From Pyxicephalus adspersus (taxonomy: Eukaryota > Chordata > Amphibia > Anura > Pyxicephalidae), in assembly GCF_032062135.1 (NCBI RefSeq), contig NC_092859.1:52355817-52419816 (forward strand): a stretch of 64,000 nucleotides of DNA, given 5' to 3'. The position numbers and the translations under genes were made by a program. Below, piece after piece: positions 23,301 through 34,489 of the stretch (position 1 is the stretch's first letter; each line of letters starts with the position of its first letter). Below the pieces are notes generated by a model, which searched no databases, was not told where the DNA came from, and was given only the letters and a program-made list of their open reading frames with translations.

Positions 23301-23530
23301 AAGAAAAGCGCATTATTTAGGCATCATGAGATGTTAAAGTTCTTTCTAGGGATACCAATAGGGAAAAAAGCTCTGTGTCTCCTGTTGCAGAGAACACTGC
23401 ATTGCCTGGAACTCATTATTATAGCTGGCCTGCAAACGACCATGTTGCTATCCAAATTTATGGATAGCTCATATATCACTCATGGCTCATGCCGCAAGGC
23501 ATCTACAAATTGAGAGCAGACTTTGCGGCC
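20386..23530 (-). mobile_element. L1/Tx1-type LINE, minus strand, internally deleted
   Basis: The poly-T at about 20386-20420 marks the 3' end. Reading upstream on the minus strand, 20988-21308 is the ORF2 C-terminus (MIHLWWECPDIFCLRETIMK). 21761-22130 is reverse transcriptase with NRISPYMSSLIHSDQPGY and SLNIPMCLLLVDTEKAFD (the palm A-box aspartate). 22130-22217 is endonuclease-like (DPQGRYLFARITIQG). 22934-23250 is ORF1 (VLPETVPNSERANAASLIF, EIDRVYRSPGQL). The endonuclease piece runs straight into the RT piece in one frame, so the region between them has been lost. Premature stops are frequent. Confidence 0.8.
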
Positions 23531-23777
23531 TGGTCCTCCAGTCCTCAGGCTACGGTCCTGGCTTCAAATTGAGGCCACATCTTTGCAGCCTGGTCGCGGG
23601 TACTACATCCACCCGTCAAGAAGAAGCCTGAAAACTTACCAGGCTCCTCAGCTCCTCCACTGGGTCTCTCTGCTGGGTACTGAAGCTGAGAAAAGAGGTG
23701 CACAAACAGTGCAAAGCTGCTGGAACTCCCAGGCAGCTGCAGGAGCTCTTAAGTTGTGCTGCTTAGTCCACCATTAA

Positions 23778-23781
23778 NNNN
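23778..23781. other. Assembly gap (4 N)
   Basis: Four ambiguous bases. Confidence 0.99.
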
Positions 23782-24689
23782 CCTCCAAAGCAAGTTTTTT
23801 GGATGAGTGTTTCTCCCATAAAATATCACACTTTCATCGACAGGGTGGCATGCTTGCATGTTAATTTTTTCAGGTTGACACACCTTAAAGTGCTTCTGAT
23901 TTTTGGAATGTGGAAGAATTCCTTTAGCCTTTAGCAGAAATGTTCGCTTAGATGTCTTATTCGCTTAGATATGAAGTTTGCCTGCTGTGTACCTTAACAA
24001 GGGCTATACAAACATCAAGTAGAAATCAAACAGTTGTGCACCAAAGTGCCATCCTACAGAAAAGTGTGCAATGCAAGGGACCACCACCAGAGATAAGCAA
24101 AATAAATTAATTCGATAAGCTAATCCTATTTTTACCCAGAGATCAATCTTAATTTACACTGATCTCATTTAGATTTTTAGAAGAGTTATTCACCACCCTA
24201 TGATCTTAAAAAAGTAAAAAAAAAAAAAGTTTAGTTTTAGAAACAACACATTCTGGTACTTCAGGTACAGCATCTGAAATAAGCCTTAGGTACTCAGTTG
24301 CCTCCTTAATCAATACATATCTTTTTTTCTGCTTTTTGTTTTCTTTCTGCTCAAAGTCCCAATATATAGTGCCAGCTTTGCCCTGGTTTCTATTTTATTC
24401 ACTCAGTAAATTGTCTACTAAACTCTGCCTGCTCACATCCCCTGTTCTTAACGTATAATTCTTCAGAAAAGGGTCTGCCCCTCAAAAGGAATCTGTACAA
24501 TCCATGGGTTATAACCTATTCAGGGAGTTGTCAGGAAATAAAAATCTTAAACATTGCACATCAGACTGTCATCAGATATTTGATATGGTACAAATTCACA
24601 CATTTGTCTACATTTGAGAAGGTTGAAAACCTTTTTTTAATATTCCAACATGTATTACTTGAGCCACTTTGTTTTTTTAGCATTCTAAT

Positions 24690-24719
24690 TCTAATATTTT
24701 TTGTTTCTTTTTTTTGTAG
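24690..24719 (+). promoter_or_regulatory. 3' splice site of the adamts2 terminal exon
   Basis: A T-rich tract (TTTTTTGTTTC, TTTTTTTTGTAG) ends in AG at 24718-24719, directly upstream of the conserved PLAC codons. Confidence 0.85.
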
Positions 24720-25150
24720 AAGAACACTGCTTGGGAGACAAATCTTTTTTCTGTCGACTGGAAATTCTATCTCGCTATTGTTCAATGACTGGTTATAGCA
24801 GACTCTGCTGTAAGTCCTGTAATTCATCTGTACCAAAAAGTGACCAGACGTCTGGGAAAAATAATAGTATTGAGAATCTTGTTTCATCTGTTTCAACAAC
24901 CCCAAATGGTCTTTCTACACTATCACCAACACCTAATTATAACGTAATTGTTCCAGCAATCAACTTAACTGGAAACCCCCAAGACAATAACAGAGTGGAT
25001 GTACCATACAAAATCATTGCACATGAGAATGAAGTTCCTCGGCCAAATACCATTCCACAAAGAAAGACTTTTTATGAAAAGACTAAAAACCAAAGGATTC
25101 AACAGCTAATTGCAGAAAAATTACAAGAATCCAAGAAAAAGTTACATTAA
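24720..25150 (+). CDS. adamts2: ADAMTS2-type procollagen N-proteinase, terminal coding exon (PLAC domain and C-tail)
   Basis: This is the last coding exon of a secreted ADAMTS metalloprotease that removes the N-propeptide of fibrillar procollagens. The frame opens with a PLAC domain: EEHCLGDKSFFCRLEILSRY, then C, GYSRLCCKSC. The six cysteines (C-x7-C-x8-C-x8-CC-x2-C) are all present. A low-complexity Ser/Thr/Asn/Pro tail of about 110 residues follows, with a possible N-glycosylation site (NLT). It ends in VDVPYKI, VPRPNTIPQRKTFYEKT and KNQRIQQLIAEKL. From memory of the family, this ending matches ADAMTS2 (YKI...NLIPRR...YEKTRNQRIQELI), whereas ADAMTS3 and ADAMTS14 have different tails. The exon is preceded by a T-rich tract and AG at 24718-24719. 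The first two bases complete a codon, so the intron is phase 1. Stop TAA is at 25148-25150. The catalytic and thrombospondin exons are outside the window. Confidence 0.85.
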
Positions 25151-25600
25151 TTGAAAAGCTTATATATAGATCCCATTTCACATAGGACAACCATGAAGAT
25201 ATAAATGGCACGGATCTAAAATTTTTCCTAAAGACCATAACAGAGTCCAAAAGAGTACATCAGGAAATATTCCAAGTAAATCTACTGTGCACTCCAGAAA
25301 TAAAGTAGTAGTCTCAGGTGTGTTTCCCTTACAGAGGACAAGAATCTCATCATTATTCAAAAAATGGATATTGTTAGAGATTACTTCAGGTGCTTTTCAT
25401 TTTAATCAGAATCATTTTATAACAGTAACTAACTGGTGATGTTACATTTGATATTATCTTTTTCTGTTTGTAACAATGCACAATTAGAAACTTTTGCAAT
25501 ATAAAATTTTTTCATGCATAAATGATTTTATTGATTTCAAACTGCAAAGGATTTTTGGTTAGTTAATGAATTTCTCAAAACTAACTCCTAATATACTACA
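25151..25600 (+). other. 3' UTR of adamts2 (extent uncertain) with candidate AATAAA
   Basis: Non-coding sequence after the stop. The first AATAAA hexamer is at 25299-25304. AT-rich sequence continues to about 25600 with ATATAAA variants, so a longer 3' UTR is possible. Confidence 0.5.
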
Positions 25601-26489
25601 ATTTTTACCAAATTATTATAAAAGACAGTTCTACTAATGGCTCCAGTGTTTGTGAGTACATGTGTGTGGATATGTGTCTTCTAAGCAGTTTTGTCAGTTG
25701 ATCCCTAATGACTAAGTTAGAAAGATTGTTCCAAGATCCTTAAAGTTGGTTTAGAGAGTAAGGCCATGCAACACTTATGATATACCTGGCCATAGAAATC
25801 TTTCCGACTGGTCATCCATTCAGAGAAAACTTAAAGTACTAAAGTCAAAGTGCCCAAACAGTTGCTGAATAATCTGCTGTCCTGAGCCCCATAGGCAGTT
25901 GCAAAAGAAAAATATATTATTAACGTGTAATAATTCTTCTCAATTGAACTCAGATTAAATTGTTGCAAATTAAACTTACTATTGATCATCAAGAACCCAC
26001 TGGGGACATGGGGCCCACCAGAACAAGTGAAATAAGGTACCCACTATAAAGCAGTGGCTGCTATGGCAAAACTTAGGCATGGCCAATTATGTTGGGCTAT
26101 GGGTTAACAGGCATAATTTAACAGATGAACCTTATACTGAATATGAATTTCTATCTGTGTACATGTTACAAAGATTTCTCATGTTACAAATCACAGTACA
26201 AGTTCTGCAATTTAAAGAACATAATCATAGGCTCACTTTTGGCCTGTGAAGCAAGTGGCTCCAAAAAAGTAGGTGGGACACTAAAATAAGGTGGCAGAAA
26301 GGTCAGACAGTAGTGGATGGGAGTTAGTTGGGGGAGGGTTATCGATAAGTATAAGGCCTTTCCTATGTTACTCACAAACATTGGATTATGGAATACTAAC
26401 TAATGAAAAACAAAAGGATTTAGCAAACAGTGCCGTTAAACACAGTAATGGTTTTGTTGAATCCTGGATTTGTTTCTTCACATGACTGG
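25601..26489. other. Unassigned interval
   Basis: No repeat or gene recognised. 26260-26350 has a G-rich strand (GTTGGGGGAGGG) without other signals. Confidence 0.45.
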
Positions 26490-29215
26490 GCTGTCAATAT
26501 TCCTGGTTAAACTCTCTTTCGTAAAGAGTCAAATGAAAAGGTGGTGATGTCTGTATGTGAGAGGTGATCTGATAGTGAATGTGAAAGAAAAAAAATTGTT
26601 GATAGAGCATGTGATGAGGTTGAGACATTATGGGTTGAGTTGAATATAGGAATGCATAATACACAGTTAATTATTGGAGTCTGCTATAGGCCTCCAAGTG
26701 CAGGAGGAAATAGAGAATCAATGACTAGCTTAGATAGTAAGGGCTGCAAAGGCAGGAACAGTTGTAGTAATGGGGAATTTTTCACTACCCTGACATTGAC
26801 TGAAGTAATGGCGTTACAGGTAAATTTAATGCAAGTTTATAGAAGCTTCAATGAGAAATGATACTCTGCTGGACCTAGTTTTTTCTAACAATGCAGAGCT
26901 TATATCCCAAGTGCATATAAAAAATAATCTAGGTAGCAGTGACCATATTAAGATTTCATTTATTGTAAGTGGTAAACAGTAAGCAAAAACAGGATAATTA
27001 AAATATGACTCACAGCTAATGTTCAAAAAGCCATATAGAATAAGAAAAGGCTATTCCAAAAATTCAAATATGAAGGATCACCATCATTTAAAAACTATAA
27101 AGAATATAAAAAAATATTTAAAAAGGAAACAAAATGTCCAAAACTTTAAGATGAAAGGCAGATTGCAAAAGAAAGTAAGGCAAACCACAAAAATGTTTTA
27201 AATATATTAAAAGCATAAAGATTAGATCGGAGCATGTAGGCCTCAAGACACCTCGATGTCTCGAGGTTGGTAACTGTGGATAAGGAAAAGGCATGTCACT
27301 GCCTTTAACAAGCCACAATGGCTCAAAATTGATATGATTGAGAACATTAAGATAGTAAAAACACCAGGACCTGATGGATTATATCCACATGTCCTCAAAG
27401 AGCTGCGCTCAGTTATTTCACAGCCAGTGTTTCTAATTTTTAGCGGCTCTAATCACTGCCATGGTACCAACAAATTTGTGGTTCCAAAAAGGTAGCAAAG
27501 CCATTACTAAGTAATTACAGACTGGTAAATTTGCCATTTGTAGTTGGAAAGGTCCTAGAGAGTTTGATAAAGAACCACATATAGGAATTTCTGCTAGAAA
27601 ATAATATTATAAGTGTTAGTTAGTTTGTATTTAAGAAAGACCAAAGTTCAAGCAAATTTACTATCTTTTTATGAAAAAGTAGGTAAACAGGTAGACAGTG
27701 GATTAGCAGTTGATATAGTGTATACCAAAGAAGGTTATTATGCAAATTATAGGTTTTTAAAAATCAATTGGTAAATGGATAGAGAACTGGCTTACCGACC
27801 GCATACAGAGAGTAGTGATTAATGATTCATACTCTGAATGGTCTAAAGTTATTAGTGATGTACCCCAGGGCTCAGTGTTGTTATCGCTTATCATTTTTAT
27901 AAAGGATAAAGAGTTTGGGATTAAAAATACCATTTCTGTGTTTGCAGATGACACCAAACTGTGTAATGGAAATAAGTCCATACAGGATGCCTATATTCTT
28001 CAAGCAGTTTTGGATGTATTATTTGATTGGCCAGTCAAGTGTCAAATGACATTTAACCTCCAGGGCGGTTCATTTCTGTCTGGATTTATATGTTTAAAAG
28101 CGGTACATTGCTTTTCATGAAAATTTGTTTTAAAGTATAATATATTAGTATGAGTATATTAAAGTTTGAAACAATAAGTCATGAAATAATAAATTTAATA
28201 ATAAACTTTGACATGATTTTGTGTTTCAAACTTTATTATACTCATACTATTATATTATACTGTAAAATACATTTTCATGAAAGACAAAGAAAGGGGTTAC
28301 CGCTTTCAGCAGGTTTTTTTTTTTTACCCCGAGTCACACTGAGGCTTACGGCTGGGGAGGTTAATATTGATAAATGTAAAGTTATGCACTTGGGGGGCTA
28401 ACAACATGCATGCTTCATACTGTCTAGGGAGAATACATTTGGAGTCAGAAATGTAAAAGGATCTGGGAGTTCTGGTAGGTCATAGATCTAATAGCATGGA
28501 ATGTCAAGCTGCACTTTCTAAAGCTATTAAAGTACCTTCTTATTAAAAGAGAAATAGACTGCAGAGACTGCAGAGATCAAGACATAATCCTGCCCCTGTA
28601 CAAAGGATCGGTCAGACCTCACCTGGAATATGCAGTCCAGTTTTGGACACCAGTTTACAAAAAAGGATTTTGTGGAATCGGAGAGAGTGCAGGGAAGGGC
28701 AACTAAACTAACAAAAAGAATGGAGGAACTCAGCTATGATCAGAGAAGCACTGAACTGAATCAATTCTCCATTGAGAAGAGACGTTTAGGGGGGATATGT
28801 ACCCTGTACAAATATATAAACGGTTCATTTATCTTTCTGATTATTTACTTCAAGATCATTACAAGAGGGCACTCTTTGCGTCTGGAAGAAAAGAAGTTTA
28901 AGCTCCAGATAAGGAAGGGATTCTTTACTGTATGGTCTGAAAATGTTGAATAGGCTTTCTCAGGAAGTAGTTTAAGCAAGTACTATAGATTGCTTTAAGA
29001 AAAAGCTAGATGCTTTTCTAGAAGTACATAATTTAACTGGGTAATAAAGCTTTAAAGTAAAGATAAAGGAAGGATTTTTTTCCCCCTGTTGGAGCAAATT
29101 GTACCAGGGTTTTTTTTGCCTTCCTCTGGATCAACTATGTCTATGGAGTTTTTACCTGGGATATATTTATATTTCTATGGGTTGAACTTGATTGACATAT
29201 CTTTTTTCAACCTGA
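26490..29215 (+). mobile_element. CR1 LINE, endonuclease to 3' end, with nested MITE
   Basis: The longest CR1 copy here. The endonuclease C-terminal half is visible (ETLWVELNIGMHNTQ / IIGVCYRPPSAGG at 26630-26700; TLLDLVFSNNAELISQ and SSDHIKISF at 26860-26965). A basic linker and the RT N-terminus with a PGPDGL-like motif follow at about 27365. The RT palm is at 27815-28020 (VPQGSVL, VFADDTKLCNG), and the thumb and C-terminal part at 28380-28950 ([25 protein letters not shown]). The 3' end is at about 29215 with the TTCAACCTGACTGACTATG context. Frameshifts abound. The MITE at 28057-28360 splits it. Confidence 0.9.
28053..28364. mobile_element. TTAA-flanked foldback MITE (piggyBac-like), 304 bp
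   Basis: TTAA at 28053-28056 and 28361-28364 flank an element that begins CCTCCAGGGCGG and ends GGCTGGGGAGG. Removing 28057-28364 restores the CR1 sequence seen at about 3985-4000 (GACATTTAA joined to the TTGATAAA region), which proves the insertion point. Most of the interior is an inverted repeat (arms about 28115-28173 and 28219-28280). CCCCGAGTCACACT near its end is shared with the MITEs at 8851 and 63366. Confidence 0.92.
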
Positions 29216-30851
29216 CTGACTATGTAACTATTTCCCAAGCTCACTGGCTGTGGTGAGACAGGCCAAACAGCAGGTGTACCATACCAAATAAACTAATATA
29301 TTATTTCATTAAAAGTTGAAGCTTTAAGAAATTGTGACCATAAAAATGAAAAACTCCTGATTAGGAGAATGAAAGGTCATAACTAATACCAACAAAGTAT
29401 TTTGACGCACATGCATTCCCCTATTTAGGATCTTTTGGTTTACCTATTTAAGATTTTCCAATGCTTAACTTTTAGCTGCATTCCATTTATGTAGTTTATT
29501 CCATTTATATCCATTTATTTCATATTCCTTTTAAGGCCAGATAAAAGAGGTGGTGGGTGACCTTTCAAGAACATTGAAAATTTTGGCATTTTGATTGTAT
29601 AATCAACTAACTTCTTTGCACTTCAAGTGGGATGGCATTTGTCTTTTTGTTTTCTAACTTTTAGAATATGCTGTCTGTAAGCGGCCATAAATGGCTTACA
29701 AAAGACTGGTGAAAAATAACCATTCTGTTGCACTTGTTTTGTACACAAACTCCAGACCACTATCACTATTTTTGAGGCTACCTTTAGGAAGGAATTTGAT
29801 AAACACTTATAAGCCAGCAAATGTTGAGACAATAAAAAACGTGGTTAGGACTATTGCACAAAATATATTTGTGACCAGAATTTTGTTTCTTAACACGTTC
29901 TATTAAATTGCTAGCTAGTTCTATCATCAATTTAAGCAGGTGTAATCATAAAGCCCAGTTTGGTTTTTGAATTTAAATTTGTTAAATACAGAAAATAGGT
30001 TTATTTTTGGAAAAATTCTCTACTCACAAAAAATGGAAAAATGAAAAAAAGAACATTCCTCTGATTCTTAAGGTAAAAATATGATGGAGGTACAATATCA
30101 ACTATATTAATAACAATAAGCTGTTAAATATAAATACTTTCTAACAATACTGGTCAAACAACAATATAGTATGCACTTACAATATACACACTGGAGATTC
30201 CTAAAATAATGTACACACTAGAGATTCCTAAACACCTATTAACAATATTACCCAGCAAATATCTTATGTGGCCCCCAATGGCAAGTTTCCAAGCAAGGCA
30301 GGAGGCCATGACATTCACAATAAAAAAAAAACTAGATAGATTATATTTTGGCTAAAACCTATAATGGTTCTTTTAATGTCAACAGTCTCAATAAAAATAC
30401 TGCAACTTTTTTCCAATATTACAAAATGAAATTATATTACATTTAAAAGATGAATTAATAGCAGTCACTTTGTTCATTCTCTAAAACACTGCCTTGCTAG
30501 CTATTATAAGTAGAAATTCTTATGCTCTGAATTCCAACACATTTGACCCTAAACCCTGAGCTGTGAGGGGCCACAGACCTTGGCTAAATGACCTTGGCAT
30601 TGTGCAACCCCAATATGTCAGACTGGCATCTTAAATGAGGGTTACCCTTGGTGTTAGAAACCGCAGAAGTTACCCCTTTTGATTTGTGACTAAAATGCAC
30701 TCAAGAGCTGACTGTATCACTGAGCCCACTTTACCATAGAAAAAGTGGAGACCATAGTTTCAAAAATTGTGAAGCACTGATCAACCACCAAACGGGAGAA
30801 CCTTAGGGCTGGTTGCATGCTCACCATATGTTCTCTTCTGCAAGAGAAATT
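29216..30851. other. Unassigned interval with one old repeat
   Basis: AT-rich. Only 29680-29870 (pair of 17260-17480) is repeated within this window. No coding signal. Confidence 0.45.
29680..29870 (+). repeat. Old dispersed repeat, pair with 17260-17480
   Basis: Same ordered motifs as the earlier copy (GAGGCTACCT, AAGCCAG, GTTGAGA, GGTTAGGA), strongly diverged. Confidence 0.5.
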
Positions 30852-31060
30852 GGGCCTGATTTATTAAAGCTCCCCAATGCTGAAGAGGCTACGCTTTCAT
30901 GAAGCTGGGTGATCCAGCAAGCCTGGTATGGATCTGGTCCATGTTTGAAAACATTTGCTAACAAATAGCAAATGCCTTTTAGGACATTCGTTCCAGGTTT
31001 GCTCGATCAATCAGCTTAACTGATGAAAGCATATCCTTTCCAGCCTTGAGGAGCTTTTAC
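30852..31060. mobile_element. Foldback MITE (CTGATTTATTAAAG type), copy 2
   Basis: Begins GGGCCTGATTTATTAAAGCT and ends in the inverted arm CCAGCCTTGAGGAGCTTTTA; the last bases of the right terminus are lost. The centre TTGAAAACATTTGCTAACAA is identical to copy 1. Confidence 0.85.
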
Positions 31061-32044
31061 AATTTTTTATTCCCCCACTGTATTTATTTTTGTTTCCAGA
31101 TAGATCAAAGACTTTTCTCAAAACTTTTATCATAATATCTTTTGATGCCAACAAGTCTTTTTGGGAATGACCTTGCAGATTGTCAAGTTAATAATTAATT
31201 CTAACCTTAGTTTAAGGAAAAAAGGCTACAAGCAAAAGATAAACCTTTAAAAAACCTTTGACCTTTGAGGGGTGTACAAAATAAAGGGTACTGCCACAAA
31301 CTGAAAATGAATACCTGCTACTCCAAAATGAAAACTTTTTTTATACTCTTCTCGAGATTGGGATGTGAAAATATCTAGAGTCTTTCAGATCTATAGAAAG
31401 AAGCCAGTCTCCTGGTAGAATGGTCTGAGATATTACCCATCTTAAAGCATTCCTTTATAATAAAAATAATGAGATGCTTTAGATCCATTACTGGCCACCA
31501 ATCCCCAGTCCACTTTTGAACCATAAAGTGAGGGGAATAGACTCCCTTTAATATCTAATCTTTCAGTACTTGTATAATTGCCCCAATGAATTAAAAATTG
31601 CAATGGGAATAAAAAGACTGGGTGCCTTTTGAAAACCCAAGAGTGCACCACCAAAATCGTCTTAATGACCCATGGCATTTTGATATGTTACACCCAGACC
31701 CAACTGAACAGTGCCAATTTCTCCCAACTTTGCGGGTCTGGGTGGGTGTCCTATCAAAAACATTTAGAGGGACCAGATCCTACTGTCCCACAAGATTTTG
31801 CATGCCTTGAAGATGAACCCTCCAGTTCTAGTGATAAGACCTGCCTGGACTCTCTAAACTGATCTGTTGGAGGAGCCCTGTACTAAAATTTATTTTGCTT
31901 TGCTAATTTTCTATTTTTCAGAAACACTGATAGCAGTCTAGTTTGTCCTCAAACAAATACTGTCCTTGAAAAGGCATCTAACACCAGGCTTAGATGATGT
32001 ATCCACCATCCAATGTCTCTTTTATGTAAGGAAAAAAATTCTGT
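31061..32044. other. Unassigned interval
   Basis: Possible old LINE remains, but no motif was strong enough to call. Frames at 31442-31862 have no recognisable domain. Confidence 0.35.
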
Positions 32045-32380
32045 TTGTTTTATTTTGTGCAACAGACTTTTTTTTTTTTTAAAAAGGGTGCTGCACCGCC
32101 CCCTAATTCTAAATCACCTAGGCGATCAAGAATGAATAGGAGTGCAGGATACCTACGTGACGCATCCCAAGAGATTCTTGGGTGCTCCTTCTGCACATGC
32201 CCGAGCATCTCAGGCATGCTAGTGAGATCAGCAAGTTTTTTTTACCCATCTACATCACCCGATCTCGCGTCTGTGTCAAATGACGTCGTAAGAAGAGCCC
32301 AAAGACAGATGCCGGGAGGACGCGGAACCAGATGGAAGAGACCTCCGGATCTGTCAACTGCTCTGTGGGATTGAAGCTAA
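32045..32380 (+). repeat. CpG-rich probable interspersed repeat
   Basis: A patch richer in CpG (GGCGATCAAG, CTACGTGACGCATCCC, CCCGATCTCGCGTC, GACGTCG) in otherwise AT-rich DNA, starting with a T11/A5 run. An open frame of 109 codons crosses it but shows no known domain. It could be a younger repeat or a fragment of a CpG island. Confidence 0.35.
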
Positions 32381-33961
32381 GTTCATTGTTTTTGTTTTGG
32401 GTGAGGTTTGAGTTAACAGCATCCTCCAAAAGGCAGGGTTACATTTTTTGACAGTTAAACCACCACCACATATACTGTTGATGGTATATGCAGACGTTTG
32501 GTTTTCTCCCTCACCAGAAGATACAGTTAACTGATTGTATTTTGTATATATATTTTCTTTCTACTGTTGCCCATTCTTCCAGTATCTATTCTCTACTCTC
32601 TTCCAAGAAAGGAAAAGAAACAGATGACTTTCTAAAGCAGTTAAAGAATCTTCCTTTTCACTAACTTGATCTTACCACTGAAGTGCTTTTTTGATGGCTT
32701 TGATACAGGGCTGAACCAATGAAAATGCAAAGACTTCCAACTCATCTGGTTCCTGCGGATCCTGCGGAATTTTTTGACCCATCCCAACCACTTCCTGCTA
32801 GCCAGTACTTGGTTAAGTAATAGGTTTAGTCACCTGCCACAATCAGTAGAAATCGATTGGCACAAAATTTCCATTAAAGGCATTTACAAAGCTCCGACTG
32901 GTTTTCCCTTGCTGCGTTGTATAGACATGATTCACAAAATTATTCTTCAGGAAGAGCTGCACTGGGACCCGTCTAAGCCCAACATACATCCCCTTTATTG
33001 AGATAGCTCAAGACGGGTGGAGATGGTGGTGATGATTTTGCAGTGCTGCTGACTTGACTAGACAGAGAACGGTACACTATCACTAAGTATACCCCCTAGT
33101 GTTCTAGCTCCCTGACAGACCAGCAGAGAGGGTTTCCTGAAACATTTACATACCCCACTTAGGGACTTAACCAGGGTAAACTGCCATGGATTTACCAGAG
33201 CTTAGAAGGAGGAAGAACAACAACTCCTATGTCAAGTTGGAGGTAAGAAAAAGAACTGGTGCCTGAACAGTGGGGGGTGGGAAGGTCAGATTCTGATCTA
33301 TACCGTGATTTGAGCAGGAATTAGCCACATGTTGTTTAGCTAGTAGTGTGACAACAGAAGTCCTGGGGGCAATGTGCTTGGAAGGCGCGACTAGCCTATC
33401 GCGGCTGAGCAGGGGCTTGCTATTGGTAGAGTGTGCAGGGTTAGGTTTAAGGACTAGCGTCTGGTGAGTGCTAGACCAGGGCTGTACAGTAAATGTGAAT
33501 AATTTGGCCATATTTTTGTTGTTATTATTTTACCTAGAAACAAAATGCATGGAAGGCAAAGGTATGGTGGTATAAGTGTTTGAAAAAAGTTTGAATACCA
33601 GTTCAGAATATTGAAAAATAGAGAGTGTACAAATATTACTCTACAACCAAGAAATTGATCTAATGGAATTTGGAACAATGGAATATTTTAAAAGGTGTTT
33701 TCTTTTTTCACATCGTGCTTGATCATAACATGACCAGATTTTATATTCTGCAACTAGTAGACTCACAACATAAAATATAGAGTTTTAATAGATAACCCAG
33801 TCAAGTCATAAATAGTTGTGTCTGGAAGCAGCCATTCGGATACTGTTTTAGTTGTTGATTTGTGTAGGGGACATAAGCTATTCACATGTATGTGTATAGG
33901 TATATCTTAAAAAATCTCCATCAATTATCCTCACTTTGGTACATTCATTGTTGCTTCTCTA
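32381..33961. other. Unassigned interval
   Basis: No gene or ends of elements were recognised. Frames at 32774-33001 and 33227-33511 lack motifs. Confidence 0.35.
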
Positions 33962-34140
33962 GACTATAGGCAGGCATCCCTTCAACCGAATGGTTTGCTG
34001 TCTCCTTGGTGCCAGGGTTCGGCAGGTGGTGGATCAAGTGGACAAATTACTGGGAGGGGCTGGGCAGGACCTAGCTGTCTTGGTCCATGTTGGAACCAAC
34101 GACAAGATATATGGAAGATGAAGGATCCTTAAAAAACAGT
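33962..34140 (+). mobile_element. CR1 ORF1 esterase-like remnant
   Basis: The frame reads RMVCCLLGARVRQVVDQVDK and then DLAVLVHVGTND. This matches the C-terminal esterase (SGNH-hydrolase-like) domain of CR1 ORF1, where 'VCCLPGARV' is followed by 'VHVGTND' with the conserved Gly-Thr-Asn-Asp block. It is cut off at about 34140 by the dispersed repeat that follows. Confidence 0.6.
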
Positions 34141-34145
34141 TTTAA

Positions 34146-34487
34146 GTGTAAGCTGAATCTCTGAATGCTGTAAGTAAAAATAGTGTAACTTGCTAACCCA
34201 AAAAGCTGCTATAAACCTTGTGATTTCTGAGACATTCCTGTCTGAAGTGGCAGCAAGTGACATAAAAGAAGCAGAAGCATAACTGCGGTTGTCAAAGATA
34301 ACAGTGCGTGCTTCCGTCTAAGCACGTGGTGGCAGTCTACCTGTGATGGTGTGTTTGGCAAGGGCTAACGGAGTGGTTAACCTTGCCCTGTGACAGCCCC
34401 TCTTCAACCTGCTGGTGTGTGGACTGTTGCTGAGCATGCTGGAAAGTCAATGCACAGGGGTGCGGGCTGCGGGGGCGTTCATCACAG
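34146..34487 (+). repeat. Unclassified dispersed repeat, copy 2
   Basis: Same unit as 1648-1979, same orientation, with short insertions and substitutions (for example GCTTCC inserted near 34311). It lies exactly between the CR1 ORF1 remnant and the start of duplicated block A. Confidence 0.75.
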
Positions 34488-34489
34488 GC

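Larger units (their letters stand above)
23531..24719 (+). other. Intron before the terminal adamts2 exon, with a 4-N gap
   Basis: No recognised repeat apart from a GC-richer patch at 23530-23770 that may be L1 5' UTR. The gap of four N is at 23778-23781; its true size is unknown. The last 50 bases before 24720 are pyrimidine-rich, as expected for a 3' splice site. Confidence 0.55.

Noticed and set aside
24701..24719. Start of the adamts2 frame at an upstream TTG codon
   Set aside because: These codons are the polypyrimidine tract and AG of the splice acceptor; the exon begins at 24720.
25178..25360. 60-codon minus-strand frame in the adamts2 3' UTR
   Set aside because: No motif, no splice signals, opposite to the known exon.
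32045..32374. 109-codon frame in the CpG-richer patch
   Set aside because: No recognised domain, a start next to a T/A homopolymer, and composition typical of an interspersed repeat.
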